DNA from: Firmicutes bacterium UBA1535
GTDB taxonomy: Bacteria > Bacillota > Clostridia > Tissierellales > Sedimentibacteraceae
DNA: 16,314 nucleotides
Direction of reading: 5' to 3'
Assembly: GCA_002323775.1 (NCBI GenBank)
Contig: DCPV01000092.1
Location: forward strand, 1 to 16,314
Position 1 is the stretch's first letter. Each line of letters starts with the position of its first letter. A model generated the notes under the pieces. It was not told the DNA's origin, did no database searches, and saw nothing but the letters and a program-made list of their open reading frames with translations. The translations under genes and the position numbers were made by a program. Shown here piece by piece: positions 7,730 to 14,990 of the stretch.

Positions 7730-9229
7730 TTGAACAATAATAAAGCTAAGAAAAATAATAGTGTATATATAATTTCATTAATTATTACAGCATTAATAGC
7801 TGTTTGGTCAATTCTTTTTAAGGATAGCTTTATAGTATTCTCTAACTCAGTATTTTCTTTTTTAACAGAAAAATTTGGTTGGAGCTATCTGCTGTCAATG
7901 ACTATATTTGTTGGTTTTTGCATATTTATTGCATTTAGCAAATATGGAAAGATAAAATTAGGGGCAGATGATTCTAAGCCTGAATATAACACTTTATCGT
8001 GGTTTGCTATGCTTTTTGGAGCTGGCATGGGTGTAGGACTTGTATTTTGGGGAGTGGCAGAGCCATTATCTCACTTTATTGCACCAGTAGGCGTAGAAGC
8101 CGGAACTCCTGAAGCTGCCGACTTTGCGATGAAAACGTCATTCATGCACTGGGGAATTCATCCATGGGCAAATTATTGTATTTTGGGGCTAGCTTTGGCA
8201 TATTTTCAATTTAGAAAGGGAAAACCTGGTCTTATCAGCAGTATTTTTGAACCATTAATCGGAGAAAAAGGAGTAAAAGGTCCTATAGGAAAAACGATAG
8301 ATATATTGGCTATATTTGCTACCGTAGCAGGTGTAACTACATCTCTTGGACTTGGTGTTTTACAAATAAATAATGGAATAAACTATTTATTTGGAGTACC
8401 GGAAACCTTATTTATTCAAATAGTAATAATTATTGTTTTTAGTGTAATCTATATATGGTCAGCTGTTGGCGGAATTGAAAAAGGAATAAAAGTAGTTTCA
8501 GATGTCAACTTGTACCTAGCATTTGGACTTATGGTAGTTGCTGTAATTGTAGGCCCTAATATAAGCATGATAAACAGTTTTGTAAATGGTCTGGGACAGT
8601 ATATAGGAAACTTCTTAAGTGATAGCTTATTTACTAACACTTATGGAGATAATGGCTGGGTAAATGCTTGGAGAGTATTTTATTGGGCTTGGTGGATAGC
8701 TTGGGCTCCATTTGTAGGTGCATTTATAGCTAGAATTTCAAAAGGAAGAACAATAAAGGAATTTGTGCTTGGAGTAGTTTTAGCACCGGCAATAGGCTCA
8801 TTAATATGGTTTGCTATATTTGGAAGCCTTGGTATAAAGCTTGGTATGGATGGAACATTGTCAGCAGAAGTTATGAGTAAAATAGTATCCGCCCCTGAGA
8901 CAGCTCTATTTATCATTATGCAAAACTATCCTTTAGGTAAAATATTATCAATAGTATCAATGATATTAGTATGTACATTCTTTGTTACATCAGCTAATTC
9001 AGGTACATTTGTTTTATCAATGCTTTCTACAGGCGGAGACTTAAATCCTCCAAATAGTAAAAAGGTAGTATGGGGAGTTGTGCAATCATTGCTTGCAATT
9101 GGATTATTAATAGCCGGAGGATTAAAACCGCTTCAAACAATTTCAATTATAGCTGCATTCCCGTTTATTTTCATAATGATATTTGCATGTGCTTCATTAA
9201 TTAAAGCTTTAAAAAAGGAAAAAATATAA
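7730..9229 (+). CDS. BCCT-family transporter, probable glycine betaine uptake
   Basis: The protein has 499 residues and about 12 membrane segments, of the betaine-choline-carnitine transporter family. The glycine stretch GAGMGVG (97-103) leads into FWGVAEPLSHF. The substrate-region motif HWGIHPWANY is at 140-149, and the Trp-rich box FYWAWWIAWAPF ends at 328. The GMGxG form is typical of Na+-coupled members such as BetP, so sodium symport is inferred. The start is TTG at 7730, eight bases after a full AAAGGAGG; an in-frame ATG at 7667 has no such site. The protein ends straight after the last membrane helix (KALKKEKI) and lacks the long osmosensing tail of BetP. That fits nutrient uptake for the reductase encoded just upstream. 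It is probably the last gene of the operon. Confidence 0.92.
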   Translation: MNNNKAKKNNSVYIISLIITALIAVWSILFKDSFIVFSNSVFSFLTEKFGWSYLLSMTIFVGFCIFIAFSKYGKIKLGADDSKPEYNTLSWFAMLFGAGMGVGLVFWGVAEPLSHFIAPVGVEAGTPEAADFAMKTSFMHWGIHPWANYCILGLALAYFQFRKGKPGLISSIFEPLIGEKGVKGPIGKTIDILAIFATVAGVTTSLGLGVLQINNGINYLFGVPETLFIQIVIIIVFSVIYIWSAVGGIEKGIKVVSDVNLYLAFGLMVVAVIVGPNISMINSFVNGLGQYIGNFLSDSLFTNTYGDNGWVNAWRVFYWAWWIAWAPFVGAFIARISKGRTIKEFVLGVVLAPAIGSLIWFAIFGSLGIKLGMDGTLSAEVMSKIVSAPETALFIIMQNYPLGKILSIVSMILVCTFFVTSANSGTFVLSMLSTGGDLNPPNSKKVVWGVVQSLLAIGLLIAGGLKPLQTISIIAAFPFIFIMIFACASLIKALKKEKI

Positions 9230-9605
9230 TTCTAAATTTAAACACTTAATTTATTGAAACAGCTATATATAGTTTAGCTACGAGAACAGCTTGTTATTTT
9301 TAAATTATATACAATGCTAATTTCTGATACTTAATATCTTTACAGCTTTGATGGACAAGATTAACTTTAAAGATAGCGGTCACCTTCGTAAAGTTCCTAA
9401 ATCAAATTAAGTTTTATTGTACAGTAAACAAGGCTATGAAGAATTCATATAAAATTTTTAATTTTATTTGGATATATATTCTTATATCGGAGCTTAGCTT
9501 AAGTATAAAATTATTAATAATATTAAAAAATTATTAATAATTATCGACTCAGTCGAGATATATAATAAACAGCAAAAATTTAATTGAATAGAGGTGATAA
9601 ATAAT
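9230..9605. other. Gene-poor interval after the betaine operon
   Basis: I see no protein gene here. The longest tidy reading is a 19-codon ORF at 9351-9410 without an SD, which I do not call. A weak hairpin, AACA-GCT-TGTT followed by ATTTTTA, lies at about 9285-9300 and could end the operon inefficiently. AAATTATTAATAAT occurs twice, at 9508-9521 and 9528-9541. A small TCGAC-TCA-GTCGA hairpin follows at about 9544-9556. A good SD-like GAGGTGA at about 9591-9597 is followed by stop codons and no start. Confidence 0.45.
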
Positions 9606-9645
9606 AAATAGCCAGTCAACAGGGGACTGGCTATTTTGATTTTTA
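9606..9645 (+). terminator. Strong Rho-independent terminator
   Basis: AAATAGCCAGTC (9606-9617) pairs perfectly over 12 bp with 9625-9636 around the loop AACAGGG. TTTTGATTTTT follows the core stem. It ends either a long 3' region of the betaine operon or an unrecognised small transcript from 9230-9605. It also insulates the metK promoter. Confidence 0.8.
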
Positions 9646-9693
9646 GCTGCTTAATAATTTTTATCTATAAGAACAATTAACAGCACACAAAAT

Positions 9694-9709
9694 CAAACAG
9701 CTCTGTTTG
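9694..9709. other. Short palindrome upstream of the metK promoter
   Basis: CAAACAG-CT-CTGTTTG is a perfect inverted repeat about 60 bp before the metK -35. No regulator is suggested by the context. The rest of 9646-9771 is plain AT-rich spacer. Confidence 0.25.
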
Positions 9710-9771
9710 TTGGCACTAAATTGTTAAATTTATATTTATAAATATATGCTATTAATATATTTTAAATCTTG

Positions 9772-9800
9772 TTGACTTTTTAAAATTATTATGATAATAT
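9772..9800 (+). promoter_or_regulatory. metK promoter
   Basis: TTGACT (9772-9777), a 17-bp spacer and TAATAT (9795-9800) place the transcript start at about 9807. That is just before the first paired base of the riboswitch. Confidence 0.8.
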
Positions 9801-9811
9801 TAGATAATAAA

Positions 9812-9939
9812 CCTTATCAAGAGTGGTGGAGGGAATGGCCCTATGAAGCCCGGCAGCCTGTTAATCTTTAAATAAAGCGAACTATGTTCACTCCGAAGAT
9901 TTTCAAGGTGCCAAATCCTGCGATTATCGCAAGATGAGG
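9812..9939 (+). ncRNA. SAM-I (S-box) riboswitch aptamer
   Basis: The conserved S-box core is present: CTTATCAAGAG, then GGTGGAGGGAATGGCCC, ATGAAGCCCGGCAGCC, and AAGGTGCCAAATCCTGC after a variable stem. P1 pairs CCTTATC (9812-9818) with GATGAGG (9933-9939) with one G-U. Binding of S-adenosylmethionine should stabilise P1 and switch metK off. Confidence 0.95.
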
Positions 9940-9959
9940 AGAATGAAACAAAAGTAGTT

Positions 9960-9996
9960 ATCTTTCTCTTCAAGAGGAAGATTTTTATTTTTTGGT
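9960..9996 (+). terminator. Riboswitch-controlled attenuator of metK
   Basis: ATCTTTCTCT (9960-9969) pairs with AGAGGAAGAT (9973-9982), followed by TTTTATTTTTT. The 3' strand of P1 (GAGGAG) can pair instead with TTTCTC of the terminator's 5' arm. This gives the usual antiterminator exchange, off when SAM is plentiful. Confidence 0.85.
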
Positions 9997-10152
9997 GATA
10001 TTATTTTCTATTTTGTGAAAGCAAGTAAATAAATGATTTAATTTTAATAGTTAATAAAATATACTTTAGACTTGATTTTGCAATTTTGAGAAAATGTTGA
10101 TAGGTTTAGTAATAAAAATAAAATAGAAAATACAAAGAAAGGAACAATTATT

Positions 10153-11331
10153 ATGAAAAAATGGTTATTTACTTCTGAGTCGGTTACAGAAGGACATCCA
10201 GATAAGATGTGTGATCAAATATCGGATGGTATACTGGATGCAATACTAGCATGTGATCCAAATGGTAGAGTAGCCTGCGAAACTACAGCAGCTACTGGTA
10301 TGATATTAGTAGCAGGACAAATTTCTACTAACTGCTATATAGACATACCTAAAATCGTTAGAGAGGTTGTTGGTGAGATAGGTTATACAAGAGCGAAGTA
10401 CGGCTTTGACAATTCAACCTGTGCAGTTTTAACATCAATAGATGAGCAGTCATCAGACATAGCTATGGGAGTTGATGCAGCTGTTGAGTTTAAGTCAAGC
10501 AAGCAAGATGAAAATGATTTAATAGGAGCCGGAGATCAAGGGTTGATGTTTGGTTATGCTTGCAATGAAACAGATGCGTACATGCCTATGCCAATTTATT
10601 TAGCTCATAATCTAGCAAGAAAATTAACTGAAATAAGAAAAAACAATACTCTTGATTACCTAAGACCCGACGGAAAAACTCAAGTAAGTATCGAGTATCA
10701 TGACAACAAGCCAGTCAGAGTTGACACTATTGTTATCTCAACTCAACACGACGAACATGTAAGCATGGAAACTATCACTCATGATTTAAAAGAACATGTT
10801 ATAAAAGCAATTGTGCCTGCTGAATTGTTAGATGAAAACACTAAATACTTCATCAATCCTACAGGAAGATTTGTTATCGGTGGACCTCAAGGAGATACAG
10901 GCCTTACAGGAAGAAAAATTATAGTAGATACTTATGGTGGATACGCAAGACACGGCGGCGGAGCTTTCTCCGGAAAAGATCCAACAAAGGTTGACCGTTC
11001 AGCTGCTTATGCCGCAAGACATATCGCTAAAAACGTAGTTGCAGCAGGACTTGCAGATAAATGTGAGGTTCAGCTTGCATATGCAATAGGAGTTGCAAAA
11101 CCTGTATCTGTAATGGTTGATACATTTGGTACTAACAAAATAGCAGAGGAAAAAATTGAAGAAGCAATATCTAAAAACTTCGACCTAAGACCGGCTGCTA
11201 TAATTAGGGACTTAGATTTGAGAAGACCTTTGTACAAGCAAGTTGCAGCCTATGGACATTTCGGAAGAAACGACTTAGACTTGCCTTGGGAAAAACTAGA
11301 TAAGGTAGAAGTTTTAAAGAAGTATTTATAA
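10153..11331 (+). CDS. metK: S-adenosylmethionine synthetase (methionine adenosyltransferase)
   Basis: This 392-residue protein has normal MetK length. It converts methionine and ATP to S-adenosylmethionine, phosphate and diphosphate in the cytoplasm. The family signatures are intact: [15 protein letters not shown] near the N-terminus (12-26, including the catalytic His15 region), [11 protein letters not shown] (125-135) and [16 protein letters not shown] (268-283). The SD AAAGGA lies about 9 nt before the ATG. The gene is monocistronic, with its own promoter, a SAM-I riboswitch leader and a perfect terminator after it, so feedback control by its own product is expected. Nothing in the protein looks altered. 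Confidence 0.98.
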   Translation: MKKWLFTSESVTEGHPDKMCDQISDGILDAILACDPNGRVACETTAATGMILVAGQISTNCYIDIPKIVREVVGEIGYTRAKYGFDNSTCAVLTSIDEQSSDIAMGVDAAVEFKSSKQDENDLIGAGDQGLMFGYACNETDAYMPMPIYLAHNLARKLTEIRKNNTLDYLRPDGKTQVSIEYHDNKPVRVDTIVISTQHDEHVSMETITHDLKEHVIKAIVPAELLDENTKYFINPTGRFVIGGPQGDTGLTGRKIIVDTYGGYARHGGGAFSGKDPTKVDRSAAYAARHIAKNVVAAGLADKCEVQLAYAIGVAKPVSVMVDTFGTNKIAEEKIEEAISKNFDLRPAAIIRDLDLRRPLYKQVAAYGHFGRNDLDLPWEKLDKVEVLKKYL

Positions 11332-11365
11332 TACTTTTCTAAACATAAAGATTAAATGTAGATAT

Positions 11366-11402
11366 AAAAAATAGTCATCTTAATGAAGATGACTATTTTT
11401 TT
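11366..11402. terminator. Bidirectional terminator between metK and the NYN gene
   Basis: A perfect 16-bp stem (11366-11381 with 11386-11401) surrounds the loop AATG, with A- and T-runs built into the arms. It lies between two converging genes and should end both transcripts. Confidence 0.9.
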
Positions 11403-11447
11403 ATCAATATTTTATTTAACTATTAAATTTTGTATATAAAAATTCTA

Positions 11448-12242
11448 TTATAATTTCTGTGGCTGCCATAAGCCATCTTTAGTCAATAAATCCCAATTTG
11501 GATATATAATCTTAACTTCGCTATTAAAATCAATCTTTTCAGTCTTTTTTTCTATATATCCTGAATTAATCATCTTTTGTAACGCAATTTTCACTTCTTC
11601 AGGCGGTAAATTTTTATTACGTGAAATAATATCAACAGTTGCCAAAAATGTTGGATAAATTTTACCCGTTGGCTGTGCTGACACATAAGCCATGTTTTCA
11701 ACAATACATTTTATACAGTAATCCTGTAAGCCTTTATTGCTCTTTGGAAGTTCAACATATTCTGAAGCGGTTTTTTTTAGTTGATTGCTCATAGCCTCTT
11801 TAACAGCATAAATAACAACAGTTTTCTTACAATAATTCTTTAAAAAGTTCACGACAGAAGAAAAATGTCCATCGCCTGTAAAAATAATATAAGTATCAAT
11901 ATTTGGTGCAGATATGCTCTTTCGATATATGTAATCAAGCATTAAAAAATCAGTATAATCTTTCTTATATCTATCATCTGGATTTTGAGTATCGATTACT
12001 ATGTTAGTGATATTTCGTATTTCATGGAGTTCTTGTCCAATATTAGTGGTAAAATCACCGAAAAATGCAATTTCTTCCATATTGTATTTTTCAGATATTT
12101 CTAAGTACCATTCTCCGATGTTCGGTCGAATGAAATGTTTATTTTTAATTGAAATATACCAATGCTCAAAGTCTACGAAAGCAATTGCTTTCGGTTTTTT
12201 ATTTTTCTCATCCTTACTAAATAAACTACTAAAAATTCCCAA
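11448..12242 (-). CDS. NYN-domain (PIN-like) protein with C-terminal winged-helix-like region
   Basis: The protein has 264 residues. After a charged 18-residue leader, a NYN/PIN-like fold runs to about 165. The acidic residues expected of this nuclease fold are visible: Asp24 in AFVDFEHW, Asp98 in YTDFLMLD and Asp124 in FTGDGHFSSVV. The usual GDxDF motif has His in place of the second Asp. The region about 170-250 looks like a small winged helix (PPEEVKIALQKMINSGYI) and may bind nucleic acid. The start is TTG at 12242, nine bases after a full AAAGGAGG; an ATG inside that gap is in another frame. The expected role is RNA cleavage or binding in the cytoplasm, but the target is unknown. The gene stands alone between terminators. 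Confidence 0.75.
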   Translation of the reverse strand: MGIFSSLFSKDEKNKKPKAIAFVDFEHWYISIKNKHFIRPNIGEWYLEISEKYNMEEIAFFGDFTTNIGQELHEIRNITNIVIDTQNPDDRYKKDYTDFLMLDYIYRKSISAPNIDTYIIFTGDGHFSSVVNFLKNYCKKTVVIYAVKEAMSNQLKKTASEYVELPKSNKGLQDYCIKCIVENMAYVSAQPTGKIYPTFLATVDIISRNKNLPPEEVKIALQKMINSGYIEKKTEKIDFNSEVKIIYPNWDLLTKDGLWQPQKL

Positions 12243-12329
12243 TAATTCATTCCTCCTTTCTCATTTGATTTTATCGTAATAATTTTCATTTTAAGCTTTA
12301 TAACTTAATTTACATAATTATCACGATTT

Positions 12330-12352
12330 CTTATTATATATTTTATAATAAG
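12330..12352. promoter_or_regulatory. Palindrome upstream of the NYN gene
   Basis: CTTATTATA-TATTT-TATAATAAG is a perfect 9-bp inverted repeat about 90 bp before the NYN start. TATA-like -10 sequences lie within it on the minus strand. It may be an operator or a chance AT-rich palindrome. Confidence 0.3.
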
Positions 12353-12398
12353 TTATAAATAAAATCAATAAAGTTTTGTAAAAAAATGGATAAATAAT

Positions 12399-12433
12399 TT
12401 AGCGAAGATTCTAATCATACAGATCTTCGCTAA
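12399..12433 (-). terminator. Terminator of the ABC exporter gene
   Basis: TTAGCGAAGAT (12399-12409) and ATCTTCGCTAA (12423-12433) form a perfect 11-bp stem just after the minus-strand stop codon. The following T tract is weak (AATTATTTA). Confidence 0.65.
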
Positions 12434-12440
12434 TTGTTAT

Positions 12441-14153
12441 TTAATTTCTAAATTGCGAATTATACAGTCCTGAGTAAACTGAATTCAATGCTATAAGCTC
12501 ATCATGAGTTCCTCTTTCCAATATGCCCTCGTTACCAAAAACTATGATTTCATCGGCATTTTTTATCGTTGAAAGTCTGTGAGCTACAACAACAGTTGTT
12601 CTTCCTTTACATAAATCCTCTAGTGATTTTTGTATTAAAAGCTCTGTAGCATTGTCAAGTGCAGATGTTGCTTCATCAAGTATAAGTATCGGAGGATTTT
12701 TTAAGAATACTCTTGCTATTGATATTCTTTGCTTTTGTCCTCCTGAAAGCTTGACTCCTCTTTCGCCTATATAAGTGTTATATCCATTTTCTAAAGACAT
12801 GATATAGTCATGTATATTTGCCTTCTTTGCTGCTTCTATAACCTCTGCCTCTGTAGCATCAACATTTCCATAAAGAATGTTGTCATATACAGTGCCGGTA
12901 AATAAAAACACTTCCTGTTGAACTATGCCTATATTGCTTCTTAGCGAAGCTCTAGTCATATCAGCAATGTTTATACCATCAATTGAAATTTCACCGCCGC
13001 TTATCTCATAAAATCTTGGTATCAAATGACAAAGAGTAGTTTTTCCTCCGCCTGATGGTCCTACCAATGCAACTGTTTTACCCATACTTATGTTTAAATC
13101 AAGGTCTGATAATATATTTTTACTTTCATCATATGAAAAGCTAACCTTATTAAACTTGATTTCACCTTTTAATGTTCCAACATCTTTAGCATCAGCACTC
13201 TCTACTTCCGGATTTTCTTCTATTATTTCTATAAATCTTTTAAAGCCTGTCATACCAGACTGATACTGCTCTATAAATGCTATAAGTCTTTTTATAGGTG
13301 ATGAAAACATACCTATATAAAGAAGAAATGCAGTGAAATCTCCAAAATTGATTACACCTTTAAAATAGAATATACTTCCTCCTGCCAAAGCAACGATTGT
13401 TAAAAAGTCCATGATAAAATTAGTGCCTGTATGAAAATCAGCCATAACCTTATATGCCTTTTCTCTAGCTACACCAAAGGTTTCATTGCCTTCCTGGAAC
13501 TTTTCAACTTCATATTCATCGTTGTTGAATGCCTTTGATACTCTGATACCAGAGATACTGTTTTCAAGATTTGCGTTTACTTCTCCAACAGTTGTCCTAG
13601 TTTCCATAAATGCGTCGCTTAATCTAATTCTTTGCTTCATGGAGAACCAAACTAAAATTGGTATAAGTATAAATATTAAAATTGTAAGAGGCAGATTTAT
13701 AGTGCATAGAATAATAAATGAACCAATTAGCATAATAAATGATATGAATAAATCCTCTGGACCATGATGTGCAAGCTCAGATATTTCCATTAGGTCATTG
13801 ATTACTCTTGACATTATATTTCCAGTCTTATTTTCGTCAAAATATGAAAACGGTAATTTTTGTAAGTGCATAAAAACATCTCTCCTCATGTTTATCTGCA
13901 TTTTTACACCCATAACATGTCCATAATATGTAATAAAATAGTTAAGCCCTGCTTTTACTACGTAAATCAAGCCAAGTGCTACAAGCCATATAATCAATAG
14001 CTTAAATTCTTGATTTGGAACATAGTCATTGATAATGCTTCTAGTTATTGTAGGATACATCAAATCGCATACAGCCACCAGAAATGCACAAACTAAGTCA
14101 GCAAAAAATACGCCTCGCACGGGCTTATAATATGAAATAAATTTCTTAATCAT
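12441..14153 (-). CDS. ABC exporter half-transporter (MdlB/MsbA-type, TMD-NBD fusion)
   Basis: This 570-residue protein is a complete half-transporter. A six-helix type I exporter membrane domain covers about 15-305. The ATPase domain covers about 330-570. It shows Walker A GPSGGGKT (365-372), a Q-loop in IVQQEVFLF, the signature LSGGQ (469-473), Walker B ILILDE (489-494), the D-loop SALD and H-loop His525. All catalytic residues look intact, so a working homodimer is possible, although many relatives pair with a second half-transporter that is not present here. Substrates in this family include drugs, lipids and peptides; none can be assigned. The SD AGAGGAG lies 8 nt before the ATG. A palindrome over its probable promoter suggests repression by an unlinked regulator. 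Confidence 0.92.
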   Translation of the reverse strand: MIKKFISYYKPVRGVFFADLVCAFLVAVCDLMYPTITRSIINDYVPNQEFKLLIIWLVALGLIYVVKAGLNYFITYYGHVMGVKMQINMRRDVFMHLQKLPFSYFDENKTGNIMSRVINDLMEISELAHHGPEDLFISFIMLIGSFIILCTINLPLTILIFILIPILVWFSMKQRIRLSDAFMETRTTVGEVNANLENSISGIRVSKAFNNDEYEVEKFQEGNETFGVAREKAYKVMADFHTGTNFIMDFLTIVALAGGSIFYFKGVINFGDFTAFLLYIGMFSSPIKRLIAFIEQYQSGMTGFKRFIEIIEENPEVESADAKDVGTLKGEIKFNKVSFSYDESKNILSDLDLNISMGKTVALVGPSGGGKTTLCHLIPRFYEISGGEISIDGINIADMTRASLRSNIGIVQQEVFLFTGTVYDNILYGNVDATEAEVIEAAKKANIHDYIMSLENGYNTYIGERGVKLSGGQKQRISIARVFLKNPPILILDEATSALDNATELLIQKSLEDLCKGRTTVVVAHRLSTIKNADEIIVFGNEGILERGTHDELIALNSVYSGLYNSQFRN

Positions 14154-14202
14154 TATGTTTTCTCCTCTGTAAATTTTATTAATTTTTAAGTAATATAAAT
14201 AT

Positions 14203-14232
14203 TGTATAAATTGTTAGATGTAACTCTAACAA
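14203..14232 (-). promoter_or_regulatory. ABC exporter promoter with overlapping operator-like palindrome
   Basis: TTGTTAGA-N6-TCTAACAA (14211-14232) is a perfect 8-bp inverted repeat. On the minus strand its first six bases can serve as the -35 (TTGTTA), with TATACA as the -10 after 18 bp (14208-14203). A protein on the palindrome would cover the promoter. Confidence 0.5.
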
Positions 14233-14241
14233 CAAAACTTG

Positions 14242-14269
14242 AAAAAAACTTCCGTAATATCTACGGAAG
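14242..14269 (-). terminator. Terminator of the DUF1292 gene
   Basis: CTTCCGTA (14249-14256) pairs with TACGGAAG (14262-14269). On the minus strand this 8-bp stem is followed by seven T residues, a strong intrinsic terminator. It separates this gene from the ABC exporter. Confidence 0.88.
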
Positions 14270-14298
14270 CATTTATCATTTTTGTGCCGATATTTTAA

Positions 14299-14691
14299 CT
14301 ATTCTTCTTCGCCTTCGTATTCTTCTTCTTCGTCGTCTTCTTCGTCATAGTCATCTTCGTCATCATATTCTTCTTCCATGAGTTCATCAAAAACCTTAGT
14401 TACAGCTTCATATTCTTCATCAGATTCTATAGCTATCAGCTCTATTTCTCCGTCTTCAAGCTCTTCAAATCCGTATAAGAATATTTCTGCATCCTCGGAA
14501 TCCATCTCATCAACAGGAATCAAAGCAATATATTCTTTTTCTTCTACTGGGAATATCCCTATAATAGCACATTCAACCTCAGTGCCATCCTCTAATGTTA
14601 GTGTCATTGTGTCAAAATCATCATGATCATGATCATGGTCGTGGCAATCTCCACCGCAACCACCACAGTTGCAATTATGTTTATCGCTCAT
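14299..14691 (-). CDS. DUF1292 (YrzB-like) acidic protein with Cys/His-rich N-terminus
   Basis: The protein has 130 residues from the ATG at 14691. An ATG at 14700 directly abuts the GAAAGG site, while the second ATG is nine bases from it and is preferred. The middle (about 30-95) matches the DUF1292 pattern: TMTLTLEDGTEVECAIIGIF, then EYIALIP, with a DAEIFLYGFEE strand. The last ~30 residues are almost all Asp and Glu, as is common in this family. The first 28 residues hold four Cys and several His (CNCGGCGGDC followed by alternating His-Asp), which looks like a metal-binding extension. In many Firmicutes DUF1292 proteins lie near the YrzL-RuvX-type cluster; that context is absent here. The function is unknown. 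Confidence 0.8.
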   Translation of the reverse strand: MSDKHNCNCGGCGGDCHDHDHDHDDFDTMTLTLEDGTEVECAIIGIFPVEEKEYIALIPVDEMDSEDAEIFLYGFEELEDGEIELIAIESDEEYEAVTKVFDELMEEEYDDEDDYDEEDDEEEEYEGEEE

Positions 14692-14790
14692 ATTTAGCAT
14701 CCTTTCTATTTAATAAATTTACTTATACTAATATCAAATATGTAAAATCAGTATATGTATTCCTAGCTCTTTTTATAGAGAACAGGTTCA

Positions 14791-14831
14791 TGTGAAAACT
14801 TATTTTCACAGTGTGAAGATAAATCTTCACA
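14791..14831. promoter_or_regulatory. Two tandem 20-bp palindromes
   Basis: TGTGAAAACTTATTTTCACA (14791-14810) and TGTGAAGATAAATCTTCACA (14812-14831) are both perfectly symmetric. They share the outer TGTGAA and TTCACA half-sites with an 8-bp interior. Their centres are 21 bp apart, two helical turns. They lie 100-140 bp upstream of the DUF1292 start. Confidence 0.65.
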
Positions 14832-14946
14832 TTATATATTAATAAATATATACTATTAAACTCTATCAAATAATACTACAAATTGCAAGATAAATTTTTT
14901 ATTTTTGTTTGACAAAATTTTCAAATACAATTTGTAATATAAGTAT

Positions 14947-14977
14947 AAAAGCATCACCAAAATCCAGTGATGCTTTT
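14947..14977 (-). terminator. Terminator of the surface protein gene
   Basis: AAAAGCATCAC (14947-14957) pairs perfectly with GTGATGCTTTT (14967-14977) around a 9-nt loop, 13 nt after the stop. The T-run is only four bases long and lies within the stem. Confidence 0.75.
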
Positions 14978-14990
14978 ACTATTTTCTTAT

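Noticed and set aside
9351..9410. 19-codon ORF beginning MDKINF
   Set aside because: It has no SD and no recognisable homology, and lies in AT-rich sequence.
9591..9645. Type I toxin-like small gene after GAGGTGA
   Set aside because: No ATG, GTG or TTG follows at a workable distance; stop codons come first.
12154..12231. Short ORF starting at the ATG just after the NYN SD
   Set aside because: It is too close to the SD, lies in another frame and gives a short basic peptide. The TTG-started NYN frame is far longer and well spaced.
14791..14831. Rex or CRP binding sites
   Set aside because: The arms look similar, but the spacer is 8 bp inside TGTGAA/TTCACA, against 4 bp for Rex; CRP needs TGTGA-N6-TCACA. 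Neither fits.
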